Origin: Anaerorhabdus sp036636695
Lineage (GTDB): Bacteria > Bacillota_I > Bacilli_A > Erysipelotrichales > Erysipelotrichaceae
Assembly: GCF_036636695.1 (NCBI RefSeq)
Contig: NZ_JAVWNW010000001.1
DNA length: 64,000 nt
Reading direction: 5' to 3' (one strand)
Shown here: one piece after another, positions 8,416 through 17,398 of the stretch
Position numbering within the stretch: position 1 is the stretch's first letter
Layout of the letters: each line of letters begins with the position of its first letter
Program-made: the position numbers and the translations under genes
Notes under the pieces: generated by a model
The model's input: only the letters and a program-made list of their open reading frames with translations
Told to the model about the DNA's origin: nothing
Databases searched by the model: none

Positions 8416-9944
8416 AAAGAGCACTAGTTAGTGTATCAGACAAAACAGGTTGTATTGATTTTGTAAGAGGTCTTGAAAGTTTAGGCTATGAAATTATTTC
8501 TACAGGAGGAACAAAGAAAGCATTAGATGCAGAAGGTGTAAAAACGATTGCAATTGATGAAGTAACTGAATTTCCTGAAATGCTTGATGGTCGCGTGAAA
8601 ACACTTCATCCACGTATTCATGGTGGATTACTTGGTGTTCGTGATAAAGATAGCCATGTACAACAAATGAAGGAACATGGTATTGAGGCAATCGATTTAG
8701 TGTGTGTTAACCTTTATCCTTTTAAAGAGACAATTGCTAAACCGAATTTTACGCATGAAGAAGCAATTGAAAACATCGATATCGGTGGACCAAGTATGAT
8801 TCGTAGTGCGGCAAAAAATCATAAATTTGTTACTGTTGTAACGGATGTGAATGATTATGAACATATTCTTGATGAAATTAAAAAATATGGTGATACAACA
8901 TTAGAAACAAGACAAAAACTTGCGGCTAAAGCATTCCGTACAACAGCAGCATATGATGCGATGATTCAGCAATATCTAACTAATAAATTCGAAGATAAAG
9001 AAGCTGAGAAAGTAGTCTTTGGTTTTGATTTGAAACAAACACTTCGTTATGGAGAAAATCCTCATCAAACAGCTGCTTTCTATTCAGATGGAACTAAAGT
9101 ACGTTATAGCATGACAACTGCTAAACAACTCCATGGTAAAGAATTGTCTTATAATAATATTCAAGATGCAAATGCTACTTTACAAATTTTGAAAGAGTTT
9201 GTAGGTCAACCAGCAGTTGTTGCAGTTAAACATATGAATCCTTGTGGGGTTGCAATTGCTACGGATATTACAACTGCATGGAAACGCGCATATGCGGCAG
9301 ATCCAGTGAGTATTTTTGGTGGAATTGTGGCATTTAATGAAGAAGTCAATGTAGAATGTGCAACTGAAATGAGTCAAATGTTTCTAGAAATTATTCTTGC
9401 ACCAAGTTTTTCTACAGAAGCCTTTGAGATTTTGAGTCAAAAGAAAAATATTCGTCTAATGACATTTGAAACCGAAGGTGTAGATGCTGCTAATAAAATG
9501 GTGTCTGTAACTGGTGGACTACTTGTACAAGGTGAAGATGATTATCATGAAACTAAAGTAGATTGTAAAGTTGTAACTAATGCAATGCCAACTGATAAAC
9601 AAATTGAGGATGCAATTTTTGGAATGAAAATTGTAAAACATGTTAAGTCAAATGCTATTGTTATCGTAAAAGATGGACAAACATTAGGTGTAGGTGCTGG
9701 ACAAATGAATCGTGTTGGAGCAGCTAAAATTGCACTTGAACAAGCAGGTGAAAAAGCGCAAGGAGCAGTTCTTGCATCAGATGCATTTTTCCCGATGAAT
9801 GATACAGTAGAAACTGCAAGTACTTATGGTATACAATGTATTATTCAACCAGGTGGATCAATTAAGGATCAAGATTCTATTGAACTGTGTAATGAAAAGA
9901 ACATCGCCATGATCTTTACAGGAAAGCGCCACTTTAAACACTAA
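8412..9944 (+). CDS. purH: Bifunctional AICAR transformylase/IMP cyclohydrolase PurH
   Basis: 510 residues, typical length. It does the last two steps to IMP. The N-terminal MGS-like cyclohydrolase domain shows ALVSVSDKTG and ISTGGTKKAL, with DGRVKTLHPRIHGG following. The transformylase domain has LRYGENPHQTAAFY and the catalytic Lys-His pair (Lys273-His274) in VAVKHMNPCGVA. The C-terminal ASDAFFPMNDTVE and QPGGSIKDQDSI segments are intact. A TTGGAGGG ribosome site lies within the end of purN. Its stop overlaps the purD start by one base. Confidence 0.97.
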   Translation: MKRALVSVSDKTGCIDFVRGLESLGYEIISTGGTKKALDAEGVKTIAIDEVTEFPEMLDGRVKTLHPRIHGGLLGVRDKDSHVQQMKEHGIEAIDLVCVNLYPFKETIAKPNFTHEEAIENIDIGGPSMIRSAAKNHKFVTVVTDVNDYEHILDEIKKYGDTTLETRQKLAAKAFRTTAAYDAMIQQYLTNKFEDKEAEKVVFGFDLKQTLRYGENPHQTAAFYSDGTKVRYSMTTAKQLHGKELSYNNIQDANATLQILKEFVGQPAVVAVKHMNPCGVAIATDITTAWKRAYAADPVSIFGGIVAFNEEVNVECATEMSQMFLEIILAPSFSTEAFEILSQKKNIRLMTFETEGVDAANKMVSVTGGLLVQGEDDYHETKVDCKVVTNAMPTDKQIEDAIFGMKIVKHVKSNAIVIVKDGQTLGVGAGQMNRVGAAKIALEQAGEKAQGAVLASDAFFPMNDTVETASTYGIQCIIQPGGSIKDQDSIELCNEKNIAMIFTGKRHFKH

Positions 9945-11194
9945 TGAAAAAAGTATTAGTCATAGGAAGTGGTGGACGTGAGCATGCGATTGCTTACAAG
10001 TTCAAACAATCTCCCCAAGTTGAAGAAGTATTTGTAGCACCAGGTAATCCTGGTATGAGCGATGTAGCTACACTTGTAAATATTGATTCAATGGATTTTA
10101 AACAATTAATTGAATTCGTAAAAGAAAAACAAATTGATTTGACATTTGTAGGACCAGAAATTCCATTATGTGCTGGAATAACAGATGCTTTTCATGAAGC
10201 TGGTTTAGAAGTATTTGGTCCAACTCAAGCAGCAGCAGAACTTGAAGGGTCAAAAGTATTTTCTAAAGCGATGATGAAAAAATACAATATTCCTACTGCA
10301 AAATATGAAAGCTTTAGTTCATATGAACAAGCAAAAACATATTTAGAAAAACAAACAATGCCAATTGTATTAAAGGCGGATGGCTTAGCAGCGGGAAAAG
10401 GTGTAATCATTGCGATGACAATGGAAGAAGCTTTAACTGCACTTGAAGAAATGATGTGTAATCATATGTTTGCGGATGCGGGTTCTAGTGTTGTAATAGA
10501 AGAATACTTAGAAGGTGAAGAATTTTCACTATTGGCTTTTGTAAATGGTGATTTAGTTATTCCTATGCAAATAGCGCAAGATCATAAACGTGCATTTGAT
10601 AATGATGAAGGATTAAATACAGGTGGTATGGGTGCTTATACACCTGTGAGCCATATTCCAGAAGAAGCATATAATGAAGCAGTAGAAAAAATTGTACAAG
10701 CGATGGCAAGTGCAATGGTAAAAGAAGGTAAACCTTTCTTAGGCGTTCTATATGGTGGATGTATGCTTACAAAAGATGGTGTAAAAACAATCGAATACAA
10801 TGTTCGTTTTGGAGATCCTGAAACTGAAGTAGTATTGCCAGCATTAAAAAATGATTTAGTTGATGTTGTGATTAACACAATGAAAGGTCAATCAACCAAA
10901 CTTGAGTGGTCTGATGAAGCGTATTGTGGTGTAGTTATGGCAAATAAAGGATATCCTGAAAACTATCAAAAAGGAGCTGTTATCGAAGGGTTAGATTATT
11001 GTAATGCTTTGGTATTCCATATGGGAACATCAACAAAAGATGGGAAAACAATCGCAACAGGTGGACGTGTACTTTTTGTTGTTAGTAGTGCTTCAACACT
11101 TAAAGATGCTCAAACAAAGGTTTATGAAGAAATTAAAAATATTCATTGCGATGCATTATTCTATCGTAATGATATAGGAAATAAAGGAATCTAA
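9944..11194 (+). CDS. purD: GAR synthetase PurD
   Basis: 416 residues. It joins phosphoribosylamine and glycine using ATP (ATP-grasp fold). The N-terminal VLVIGSGGREHAIA motif, FVGPEIPLCAGI, VLKADGLAAGKGV (ATP lid) and NVRFGDPETEVVLP motif near residue 290 are all present. It is the last gene of the operon: a strong terminator begins six bases after its stop. purF, which makes the substrate of this step, is about 38 kb away in the window and has its own riboswitch. Confidence 0.97.
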   Translation: MKKVLVIGSGGREHAIAYKFKQSPQVEEVFVAPGNPGMSDVATLVNIDSMDFKQLIEFVKEKQIDLTFVGPEIPLCAGITDAFHEAGLEVFGPTQAAAELEGSKVFSKAMMKKYNIPTAKYESFSSYEQAKTYLEKQTMPIVLKADGLAAGKGVIIAMTMEEALTALEEMMCNHMFADAGSSVVIEEYLEGEEFSLLAFVNGDLVIPMQIAQDHKRAFDNDEGLNTGGMGAYTPVSHIPEEAYNEAVEKIVQAMASAMVKEGKPFLGVLYGGCMLTKDGVKTIEYNVRFGDPETEVVLPALKNDLVDVVINTMKGQSTKLEWSDEAYCGVVMANKGYPENYQKGAVIEGLDYCNALVFHMGTSTKDGKTIATGGRVLFVVSSASTLKDAQTKVYEEIKNIHCDALFYRNDIGNKGI

Positions 11195-11198
11195 AAGT

Positions 11199-11247
11199 AA
11201 AAAGATAAATTCAGATGCCTAATTGGAGTGTGAATTTATCTTTTTTT
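11199..11247 (+). terminator. Terminator of the purE-D operon
   Basis: The stem AAAGATAAATTCA pairs with TGAATTTATCTTT across an 18-base loop, followed by a T7 run. Confidence 0.8.
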
Positions 11248-11340
11248 ATGTTTAGTATATACAGTTAAAAAATATGAATGAATTATAAATTTTTATGTGA
11301 TTAATTTATTTGAGGATATTTAATGAATCGTCTATATTAA

Positions 11341-11369
11341 TTAATAAATCCAATACTTTCATGTATAAT
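11341..11369 (+). promoter_or_regulatory. Predicted promoter of nadE
   Basis: -35 TTAATA (11341-11346), 17-base spacer, consensus -10 TATAAT (11364-11369), 20 bases ahead of the nadE ATG. Confidence 0.55.
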
Positions 11370-11389
11370 AAAAAGGTGAGGTATGTAAA

Positions 11390-13240
11390 ATGAAAATTGC
11401 AATAGCACAAATGGATATAATCGCAGGACAATGCGAACAAAATTTTAATAAAATGAAACAAATGATAAAGTCTGCTAAAGATGATGGTGCAGATTTGATT
11501 GTTTTCCCTGAAATGAGTATTACAGGATATATGCTTCAAGATAAGTGGACAGATACAGAATTTCTTAAGACAGTGATGGAGTACAATCATCGTATTTGTG
11601 GCTTATCAGAAAATATTGGAATAATCTACGGTAACATTTTTATAAATGAGAATAAGACGGGTAGAGATGGTCGAGTAATTCGTTATAATGCTGCCTATTT
11701 TTGCATGAATAAACACTGGGTTGAAAGAGAACAAGGGGAACCAGGAATCTACATCAAACATTTATTACCAGAATATCGCATGTTCGATGATGAACGATAT
11801 TTCACAAGTGCGCTTGATATGGGTCTTTCACAAGAAGAAACATGTGCCCCATTTGTTGTAGAAATAGCAGGTAAAAAAATAAAAATAGGTTTGGAGATTT
11901 GTGAAGATCTATGGAGTAAAGATTATAATTTTGATGTAACTAAACACTACTTAAATAAAAATGTTGATTTAATTGTGAACGTTTCTTCAAGCCCATGGAC
12001 TTTAAATAAAGAATTATCACGTGATAAACAAGTTAAAGCACATTATAAAATGAATGGTAAGTTTGTACCGTTTGTTTATGCTAATGCCTCTGGAATGCAA
12101 AATACGGGCAAGACGATTTGTATGATGGATGGTAATAGTAGAGTCTATAATGGACAAGCAGAATGCATTGCTTCATGTAATGATGCTTTTAATGAAGAAT
12201 TAAAAATTGTTGATTTAACACAAATCGATATTGAAAAACCGGTGAAAAATAAATTGTTTCATGCCCTTACTAATGCGATTAAACAAGTAGATAAACAGAT
12301 GTTTAATTCTAAAGTTAAGTGGATAATCGGTTTATCAGGAGGATTAGATAGTACAATTAATGCCTGTTTATTAACTTATGCCCTTGGACCAAATCGTGTT
12401 ATTGGTTATAATATGGCTTCCCAATATAACAGTGATACAACAAAGAATAATGCTAGAAATCTTGCGGAAGTTTTAGGGATAGAAATACGTGAAGGTTCAA
12501 TAGAAGGTGTTGTCAATGCGACACTGGATACAATGAAAGAATATAAATATAACAATGCAGATCATGGATTAGTGTTTGAAAATATTCAAGCAAGGATTCG
12601 TGGACACTTGCTTTCAACATTTGCATCCGTTGAAGGTGGTGTAGTAATTAATAATGGTAATAAGGTAGAAGTGGCTTTAGGTTATTGCACAATGTATGGT
12701 GATTCGATTGGTGCTTTTTCTCCTTTAGGTGATTGTACAAAAGTACAGCTATTTGAATTAGGATATTTGATGAATAAAGTTTTTAACAAAGAAGTAGTGC
12801 CAACTAATTTATTGCCGCAACTTGAAGGGGATAAAATTAAATGGGAATTACCTCCATCAGCTGAACTTAAAGATAATCAACTGGATCCAATGAAATGGTT
12901 CTATCATGACTGGTTAATTTCAAAAATTACAGAATATCCTGGTTTTCAAGTTGAAGCAATTTGTGAGAGTTACTTGAATGGTAGTTTACTAAATAGTGAG
13001 ATGGGACAATGGATAAGATATTATGGATTAGATAATCCTAAGATGTTCATTGATGATTTAGAATGGGTAATATCAACAATGCAAAAAGCAGTTTTTAAAC
13101 GTCTTCAAATGCCACCTATTGTATTGGTAAGTCGTGGAAGTTTTGGTAATGATTTTAGAGAATCACAAATAAATGCAATACCATCAATGAAATATATTGA
13201 TTTAAAAGAAAAGATATTACTTATGAAAGGATTACTATGA
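11390..13240 (+). CDS. nadE: Glutamine-dependent NAD+ synthase
   Basis: 616 residues, the two-domain form. It amidates nicotinic acid adenine dinucleotide to NAD+ with ammonia released from glutamine. The N-terminal nitrilase-type glutaminase shows the expected triad: Glu41 in FPEMSITGY, a Lys near residue 122 in the KHLLPEYRMFDD segment, and Cys171 in LEICEDLW. The C-terminal synthetase has the SGGLDST ATP loop near residue 314, then ARNLAEVLGI and NIQARIRG. An AGGTGAGG site precedes the ATG. The last 4 bases overlap the next gene, so the two are probably co-transcribed. Confidence 0.95.
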   Translation: MKIAIAQMDIIAGQCEQNFNKMKQMIKSAKDDGADLIVFPEMSITGYMLQDKWTDTEFLKTVMEYNHRICGLSENIGIIYGNIFINENKTGRDGRVIRYNAAYFCMNKHWVEREQGEPGIYIKHLLPEYRMFDDERYFTSALDMGLSQEETCAPFVVEIAGKKIKIGLEICEDLWSKDYNFDVTKHYLNKNVDLIVNVSSSPWTLNKELSRDKQVKAHYKMNGKFVPFVYANASGMQNTGKTICMMDGNSRVYNGQAECIASCNDAFNEELKIVDLTQIDIEKPVKNKLFHALTNAIKQVDKQMFNSKVKWIIGLSGGLDSTINACLLTYALGPNRVIGYNMASQYNSDTTKNNARNLAEVLGIEIREGSIEGVVNATLDTMKEYKYNNADHGLVFENIQARIRGHLLSTFASVEGGVVINNGNKVEVALGYCTMYGDSIGAFSPLGDCTKVQLFELGYLMNKVFNKEVVPTNLLPQLEGDKIKWELPPSAELKDNQLDPMKWFYHDWLISKITEYPGFQVEAICESYLNGSLLNSEMGQWIRYYGLDNPKMFIDDLEWVISTMQKAVFKRLQMPPIVLVSRGSFGNDFRESQINAIPSMKYIDLKEKILLMKGLL

Positions 13241-14373
13241 AAATTTGTCAGTACGCCAAAAAATGTGGAGGTTGCCAATATCAAGGAATTGAGTACAGCA
13301 AGCAACTTGAAATGAAGAAAGCTAAAATGAATGAACTATTTAAACCACATTCAGTTCTTCCAATTATTGGACAAGAAAATCCATATAATTATCGTCACAA
13401 AGTATTCGCAACTTTTTCAATGAGTAAGACCAAAAAAGTGACATGTGGTATCTATGAAGAAAATAGTCATCGGGTTGTACCGATTGAAGATTGTTTAATT
13501 CAAAATGAGAAGGCAAATGCAATTCTCAAAACGATTTGCGAAATTGCGAATAAGCTTAGAATACAACCTTTTAATGAGGATCGTGGAATAGGTATTTTGA
13601 GACATGCTTATTTAAGAGTTGGCTATCATACTAATCAAATATTGCTTGTATTTGTATTAGGGCAACAAGTGTTTCCTGGTAGTAAAGAGTTCATGAAAAT
13701 TTTGCGTGAAAAACATCCTGAAATCACAACAATTTGTACACAAGTTAACGCAAGGAAAACAAGTGTTGTCTTGGGTGAACAAGAAAAAGTATTGTATGGT
13801 AAAGGAACAATTGAAGATGTTTTATGTGGCATAAAATTTCAAATATCAAGTAAGTCTTTCTATCAAGTAAATCCTGAACAAACCGAAAAACTTTATGCTA
13901 AAGCAATTGAGTTAGCGAATGTAAGTAAAAATGATATTGTACTAGATGCTTATTGTGGTATAGGAACAATTTCATTGATAGTTGCGAAATACGCAAAAGA
14001 AGTTGTTGGAGTTGAAGTGAATAAAGTAGCAATAAGAGATGCAATCAATAATGCAAAAATTAATCAAATCAAAAATTCAAAGTTCTATGCTGAAGATGTT
14101 TCTTTATTCATGAGAGATTATGTTCAAGATATGAAAGATGTAGATATTGCAATCATTGATCCTCCACGTGCAGGATCAGATGAAAGATTTCTTAATTTAC
14201 TTGCAAGTCTTAAAGCAAAGAAAATAGTCTATGTATCTTGTAATCCAGAGACACAAAAAAGAGATATTAAAGTCTTAGAAAAAAAGGGATATAAGATATC
14301 AATTATTCAACCAGTTGATATGTTCCCATTCACAGAACATGTGGAAACAGTGGTACTAATGACTAGAGCTTAA
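13237..14373 (+). CDS. TrmA/RlmD-family uridine-C5 RNA methyltransferase, short form
   Basis: 378 residues. It probably methylates a uridine of 23S rRNA or tRNA using SAM. An Fe-S cluster site is visible at the start (Cys4, Cys10, Cys13 in the CGGC pattern and a later Cys in PIEDC). The SAM loop DAYCGIGTISL lies near residue 235, then IDPPRAGSDERF and the catalytic Cys in YVSCNPET, followed by the C-terminal FPFTEHVETV. It lacks the N-terminal TRAM RNA-binding domain common in this family, so it is about 70 residues shorter than usual. The rRNA versus tRNA target cannot be settled by motifs. It overlaps nadE by 4 bases. Confidence 0.9.
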   Translation: MKICQYAKKCGGCQYQGIEYSKQLEMKKAKMNELFKPHSVLPIIGQENPYNYRHKVFATFSMSKTKKVTCGIYEENSHRVVPIEDCLIQNEKANAILKTICEIANKLRIQPFNEDRGIGILRHAYLRVGYHTNQILLVFVLGQQVFPGSKEFMKILREKHPEITTICTQVNARKTSVVLGEQEKVLYGKGTIEDVLCGIKFQISSKSFYQVNPEQTEKLYAKAIELANVSKNDIVLDAYCGIGTISLIVAKYAKEVVGVEVNKVAIRDAINNAKINQIKNSKFYAEDVSLFMRDYVQDMKDVDIAIIDPPRAGSDERFLNLLASLKAKKIVYVSCNPETQKRDIKVLEKKGYKISIIQPVDMFPFTEHVETVVLMTRA

Positions 14374-14502
14374 AGATGTAGGTTTATGGGGATTCATAGA
14401 AGTTATTAAAACATTTTTCTCCCTTTTGAAAAACAATGATTGTATTGATGATATAGTATAATTTTTAAGAATTGGATATACATTAATATTTGGGAGGTTA
14501 CT

Positions 14503-14925
14503 ATGATTAGAAAATATGAAACTAAAGATTTAGCTCAAGTTATGCAGATTTGGCTTGATACTAATATAATGGCTCATCCTTTTATATCTAAAAATTATTG
14601 GATTTCTAACTTTGAAATGGTTCGAGAAATACTTCCGAAGACAGAAGTATATGTATATGTAGTAGAAGGTGATGTTGCTGGTTTCATCGGAATTGATGAT
14701 GGATATATAGCAGGTATATTCATATCTAGCGAAATGCAATCTAAGGGTATTGGGAAACAATTACTTGAAAAAGCAAAAGAGCTTTATTCTAACCTTACTT
14801 TAACGGTGTATCAAAAGAATATAAAAGCAATTAAGTTTTATCAACGAGAACATTTTGTAATCAAACAAGTACAAGTTGATGAAAATACAGGTGAAATAGA
14901 AAACTCTATGATTTGGAATAGATGA
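14503..14925 (+). CDS. GNAT family N-acetyltransferase
   Basis: 140 residues. It has the acetyl-CoA binding GNAT core: an IRKYETKDLAQVMQIW start, and motif A as FISSEMQSKGIGKQLLEKAKE near residue 80 (the Gln/Lys-Gly-x-Gly pattern). The ending VYQKNIKAIKFYQREHF is typical of YjaB/PhnO-like members. The acceptor is not known. A GGGAGG ribosome site precedes the ATG, and a terminator follows, so it is probably a single-gene transcript. Confidence 0.88.
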   Translation: MIRKYETKDLAQVMQIWLDTNIMAHPFISKNYWISNFEMVREILPKTEVYVYVVEGDVAGFIGIDDGYIAGIFISSEMQSKGIGKQLLEKAKELYSNLTLTVYQKNIKAIKFYQREHFVIKQVQVDENTGEIENSMIWNR

Positions 14926-14955
14926 AAATAGTCGATATTGTGAAGTAGAAAATTT

Positions 14956-14994
14956 AGAGGTATTAAGATGTAAATCTTGATATCTCTATTTTTA
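14956..14994 (+). terminator. Terminator after the GNAT gene
   Basis: 14-bp stem with two G-T pairs (14956-14987) and a T5 tail. Confidence 0.7.
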
Positions 14995-14999
14995 TTGCA

Positions 15000-15032
15000 A
15001 AAAAAAGGATTAGTCTAATAATCTAATCCTTT
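15000..15032 (-). terminator. Terminator of the VOC gene (minus strand)
   Basis: Perfect 10-bp stem (15004-15013 with 15023-15032) followed on the minus strand by a T8 run. It overlaps the last codons of the gene. Confidence 0.75.
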
Positions 15033-15395
15033 ATCATGTTGTTGCTTTGTAACTACAAAGTAATTACCTTCTGGATCTGAGAAATTAAATGTTGGAATAC
15101 CATCAATTTCCATGGTATCACTAGCTGTTTTAATGCGGTTGTGTAATTCATCAAACTCATTTGTATAAAGCATAAGTGATGGAACTGCATCAAGTACTTC
15201 AGGTGAATATTTCTTAATAAACTCTTTATTAAACAATGAAAGTTCAAGTGTTGGGGATAATGCGATAACTTTATTGATGTATCCACCTGGTAAGTCAATG
15301 GTTTCTATAACCTCTGCATTGAAATTGAATATCCAGAATTCACTCAATTTATCAATATCATCTCCATAAATCATAATTCTTACTTTATTTATCAT
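15015..15395 (-). CDS. VOC (glyoxalase-like) family protein
   Basis: 126 residues from ATG 15395, chosen for the AAGGAGA site directly upstream; longer in-frame readings have none. The protein shows the vicinal-oxygen-chelate pattern: a first beta-alpha-beta unit (residues 3-30) with DDIDKLSEFW, and a final FSDPEGNYFVV motif with a Glu that is a usual metal ligand. The substrate is unknown; it could be a glyoxalase, a resistance protein or a PhnB-like protein. It faces away from the following GNAT gene. Confidence 0.82.
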   Translation of the reverse strand: MINKVRIMIYGDDIDKLSEFWIFNFNAEVIETIDLPGGYINKVIALSPTLELSLFNKEFIKKYSPEVLDAVPSLMLYTNEFDELHNRIKTASDTMEIDGIPTFNFSDPEGNYFVVTKQQHDKGLDY

Positions 15396-15481
15396 ACGGG
15401 TCTCCTTTTGAAGCATATTGCTTCTTATATTATGAATATAACACTGTGTTTTTCGTATTTCACGTAAGATGATTATGACTT

Positions 15482-15510
15482 TTGAGTTTAATGAGTGTAT
15501 TTGATACAAT
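15482..15510 (+). promoter_or_regulatory. Predicted promoter of the second GNAT gene
   Basis: -35 TTGAGT (15482-15487), 17-base spacer, -10 TACAAT (15505-15510), 26 bases ahead of the ATG. Confidence 0.6.
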
Positions 15511-15535
15511 AGGGATACGAATTGGAGAGGATTAT

Positions 15536-16060
15536 ATGGGAGTACAATTTAGAAAAGTTGATAAAAACGAGTTTTATAAAGTATATGAGGTTATCGAGAA
15601 AGCATTTCCATTATCGGAATATAGGACATTTGATGAACAAATGGTATTAATGGATTTACCATATTTTAATGCAATGCTTATTGAAGATGAAGATAAATTA
15701 GTAGGAATTTTAATTGAATGGGAGTTCGAACATACTATTTATCTTGAGCATCTTGCAGTAAACCCTGAAATTAGAGGTAAAGGACTAGGTTCAATGTTAA
15801 TGCGTGAATATCTAGCAAAATCAGTAAAGAATATTGTGCTGGAAGTTGAAGATGTAGATACAGAAATTGCCCAACGAAGAATTGGCTTTTATGAAAGACT
15901 AGGCTTTACATTAAGTAATATTAGCTTTAAACAACCTCAGTTTCTTGGTAGAGATGATGAAACGGTTAATTTAAGAATTATGCACTATCCAAAAAACATT
16001 TCTGATGATGAATTAATGAAAATAAAGGATGAGATTCTTCAAAAAGTTTACTTTCAATAA
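15536..16060 (+). CDS. GNAT family N-acetyltransferase
   Basis: 174 residues from ATG 15536, which follows a TTGGAGAGG site; the promoter -10 at 15505-15510 rules out the upstream start at 15482. The GNAT core is clear: FRKVDKNEFYKVYEVIEKAF at the start and HLAVNPEIRGKGLGSMLM as the acetyl-CoA loop near residue 80. A RRIGFYERLGF motif follows near residue 115. The acceptor is unknown. The downstream 86 bases hold no clear terminator before the diguanylate cyclase gene. Confidence 0.88.
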   Translation: MGVQFRKVDKNEFYKVYEVIEKAFPLSEYRTFDEQMVLMDLPYFNAMLIEDEDKLVGILIEWEFEHTIYLEHLAVNPEIRGKGLGSMLMREYLAKSVKNIVLEVEDVDTEIAQRRIGFYERLGFTLSNISFKQPQFLGRDDETVNLRIMHYPKNISDDELMKIKDEILQKVYFQ

Positions 16061-16146
16061 AATACCTCGAGATGAAATATAATATGTTATTTGGTGTCGA
16101 AATGTACTATAATCAATAAAGAGTTTAGGGACAGGGGTAGAAATAA

Positions 16147-17313
16147 ATGAACAGTATTAAAAAGATGATACAAGAAAATATATTCATTTTATCAAAAGAG
16201 CAAACTAAACAATTCAATGAATATTTTCCACATAAAGTCTATAAAACAGAAAGAAATATTTCGATTATCGTTGCGTTGACACAAGTTGTAATGATGATTT
16301 TATTTTTATTTCGAAAAAATATTGATTTTCATGAATTTAGAATTATTGCGTATTTTTCTTTGTACATATATTTATTTTTAGCTACGGTTCTAGCACTTGT
16401 TTTTTATAAATATACCTATAAAAGGAATATGTTTAAGATTTATAGTTGGTTGAGAAGAATTTATTGTTTTCTTATTTGTATGTGGCTTATGGGAATTACT
16501 TTATTAGATCAAGCTCATGGGGCTGATTTGTCGGTATTCAGCTATTTATTACCTACAATGGCAGCTGTTTTGCTCGTGAGTCCAATGGAAAGTATTGTGA
16601 TTTTTGGCTCTACCTGGGTTTTATTAATCACAATGTTAATTAGTTTTGGTAATCAAGATGGTCAATTTGGAATTATTATAAATAGTATATTTGTGACAGT
16701 TCTTTCTATTTTTATTTCTTTTCGTTATTATCGCAGTATGGCTATTGAATTTTGTGATCGTTTGACTATCGAGAATCAATATAAGGAAATTAAACAAGTG
16801 AATCATCAATTGGAAGATTTAGCTCATGTGGATCAATTAACAGGATTGTATAATCGTCATTATTTACATCAGGTAATTTATCCAATGTTCAATGAGAATT
16901 TGAAGAACAATTTGCACTCAATGTGTTTGATATTAGATATCGATTTTTTTAAACAATATAATGATAATTATGGTCATTTAAAAGGTGATGAATGTATCAA
17001 ACAAATCACAAAAGTAATTAGAGAATTTTGTGATAGGTATGATGCAAATGCAATTCGCTATGGTGGCGAAGAATTTTTAATTATAAAAGTAGATAAGAAT
17101 GAAATTGATGCGTTGGTTATTGCGAATGAATTATTGTACGAAATCAATAAAGAAAATATAACAAGAGATGATTTAGAAATTAATCATGTAACTGTAAGTA
17201 TTGGTATTTGGGATGATTCAATGTTTAAAGTTGAAACACTTGAAACAGCAATTCATTATGCTGATAATGCTTTATACAAAGCGAAGGCAGAAGGTCGTAA
17301 TCGCATCGCTTAA
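16147..17313 (+). CDS. Membrane-bound diguanylate cyclase (GGDEF)
   Basis: 388 residues. The N-terminal half has about six hydrophobic segments between residues 35 and 195, a membrane sensor of unknown ligand. The C-terminal half is a GGDEF domain: DQLTGLYNRHYLHQ, then LDIDFFKQYNDNYGHLKGDE, then RYGGEEF near residue 305. It should make cyclic-di-GMP from two GTP. The active-site motif is the accepted GGEEF variant. The residues five positions before it read Arg-Tyr-Asp-Ala, so the RxxD inhibitory site is missing and product inhibition at that site is unlikely. An AGGGGTAG site precedes the ATG. Confidence 0.92.
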   Translation: MNSIKKMIQENIFILSKEQTKQFNEYFPHKVYKTERNISIIVALTQVVMMILFLFRKNIDFHEFRIIAYFSLYIYLFLATVLALVFYKYTYKRNMFKIYSWLRRIYCFLICMWLMGITLLDQAHGADLSVFSYLLPTMAAVLLVSPMESIVIFGSTWVLLITMLISFGNQDGQFGIIINSIFVTVLSIFISFRYYRSMAIEFCDRLTIENQYKEIKQVNHQLEDLAHVDQLTGLYNRHYLHQVIYPMFNENLKNNLHSMCLILDIDFFKQYNDNYGHLKGDECIKQITKVIREFCDRYDANAIRYGGEEFLIIKVDKNEIDALVIANELLYEINKENITRDDLEINHVTVSIGIWDDSMFKVETLETAIHYADNALYKAKAEGRNRIA

Positions 17314-17336
17314 AATATTTATAAATGCACCATGAT

Positions 17337-17364
17337 TTGACTTTTTTTGTAATGGGTTTACAAT
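17337..17364 (+). promoter_or_regulatory. Predicted promoter of the ClC gene
   Basis: -35 TTGACT (17337-17342), 16-base spacer, -10 TACAAT (17359-17364), 34 bases ahead of the ATG. Confidence 0.55.
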
Positions 17365-17398
17365 TTTAAAGTCGGAATTTAAGGGGTGATGGGTTTAA

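Noticed and set aside
15410..15424. Small inverted repeat (GAAGCA-TAT-TGCTTC) ahead of the VOC gene ribosome site
   Set aside because: Arms are only 6 bp and no clear promoter for that gene could be placed beside it, so an operator claim is not supported.
17314..17398. Possible fluoride riboswitch ahead of the ClC gene
   Set aside because: The gap is too short and lacks the fluoride aptamer core; the ClC protein has the chloride-type GREGP motif.
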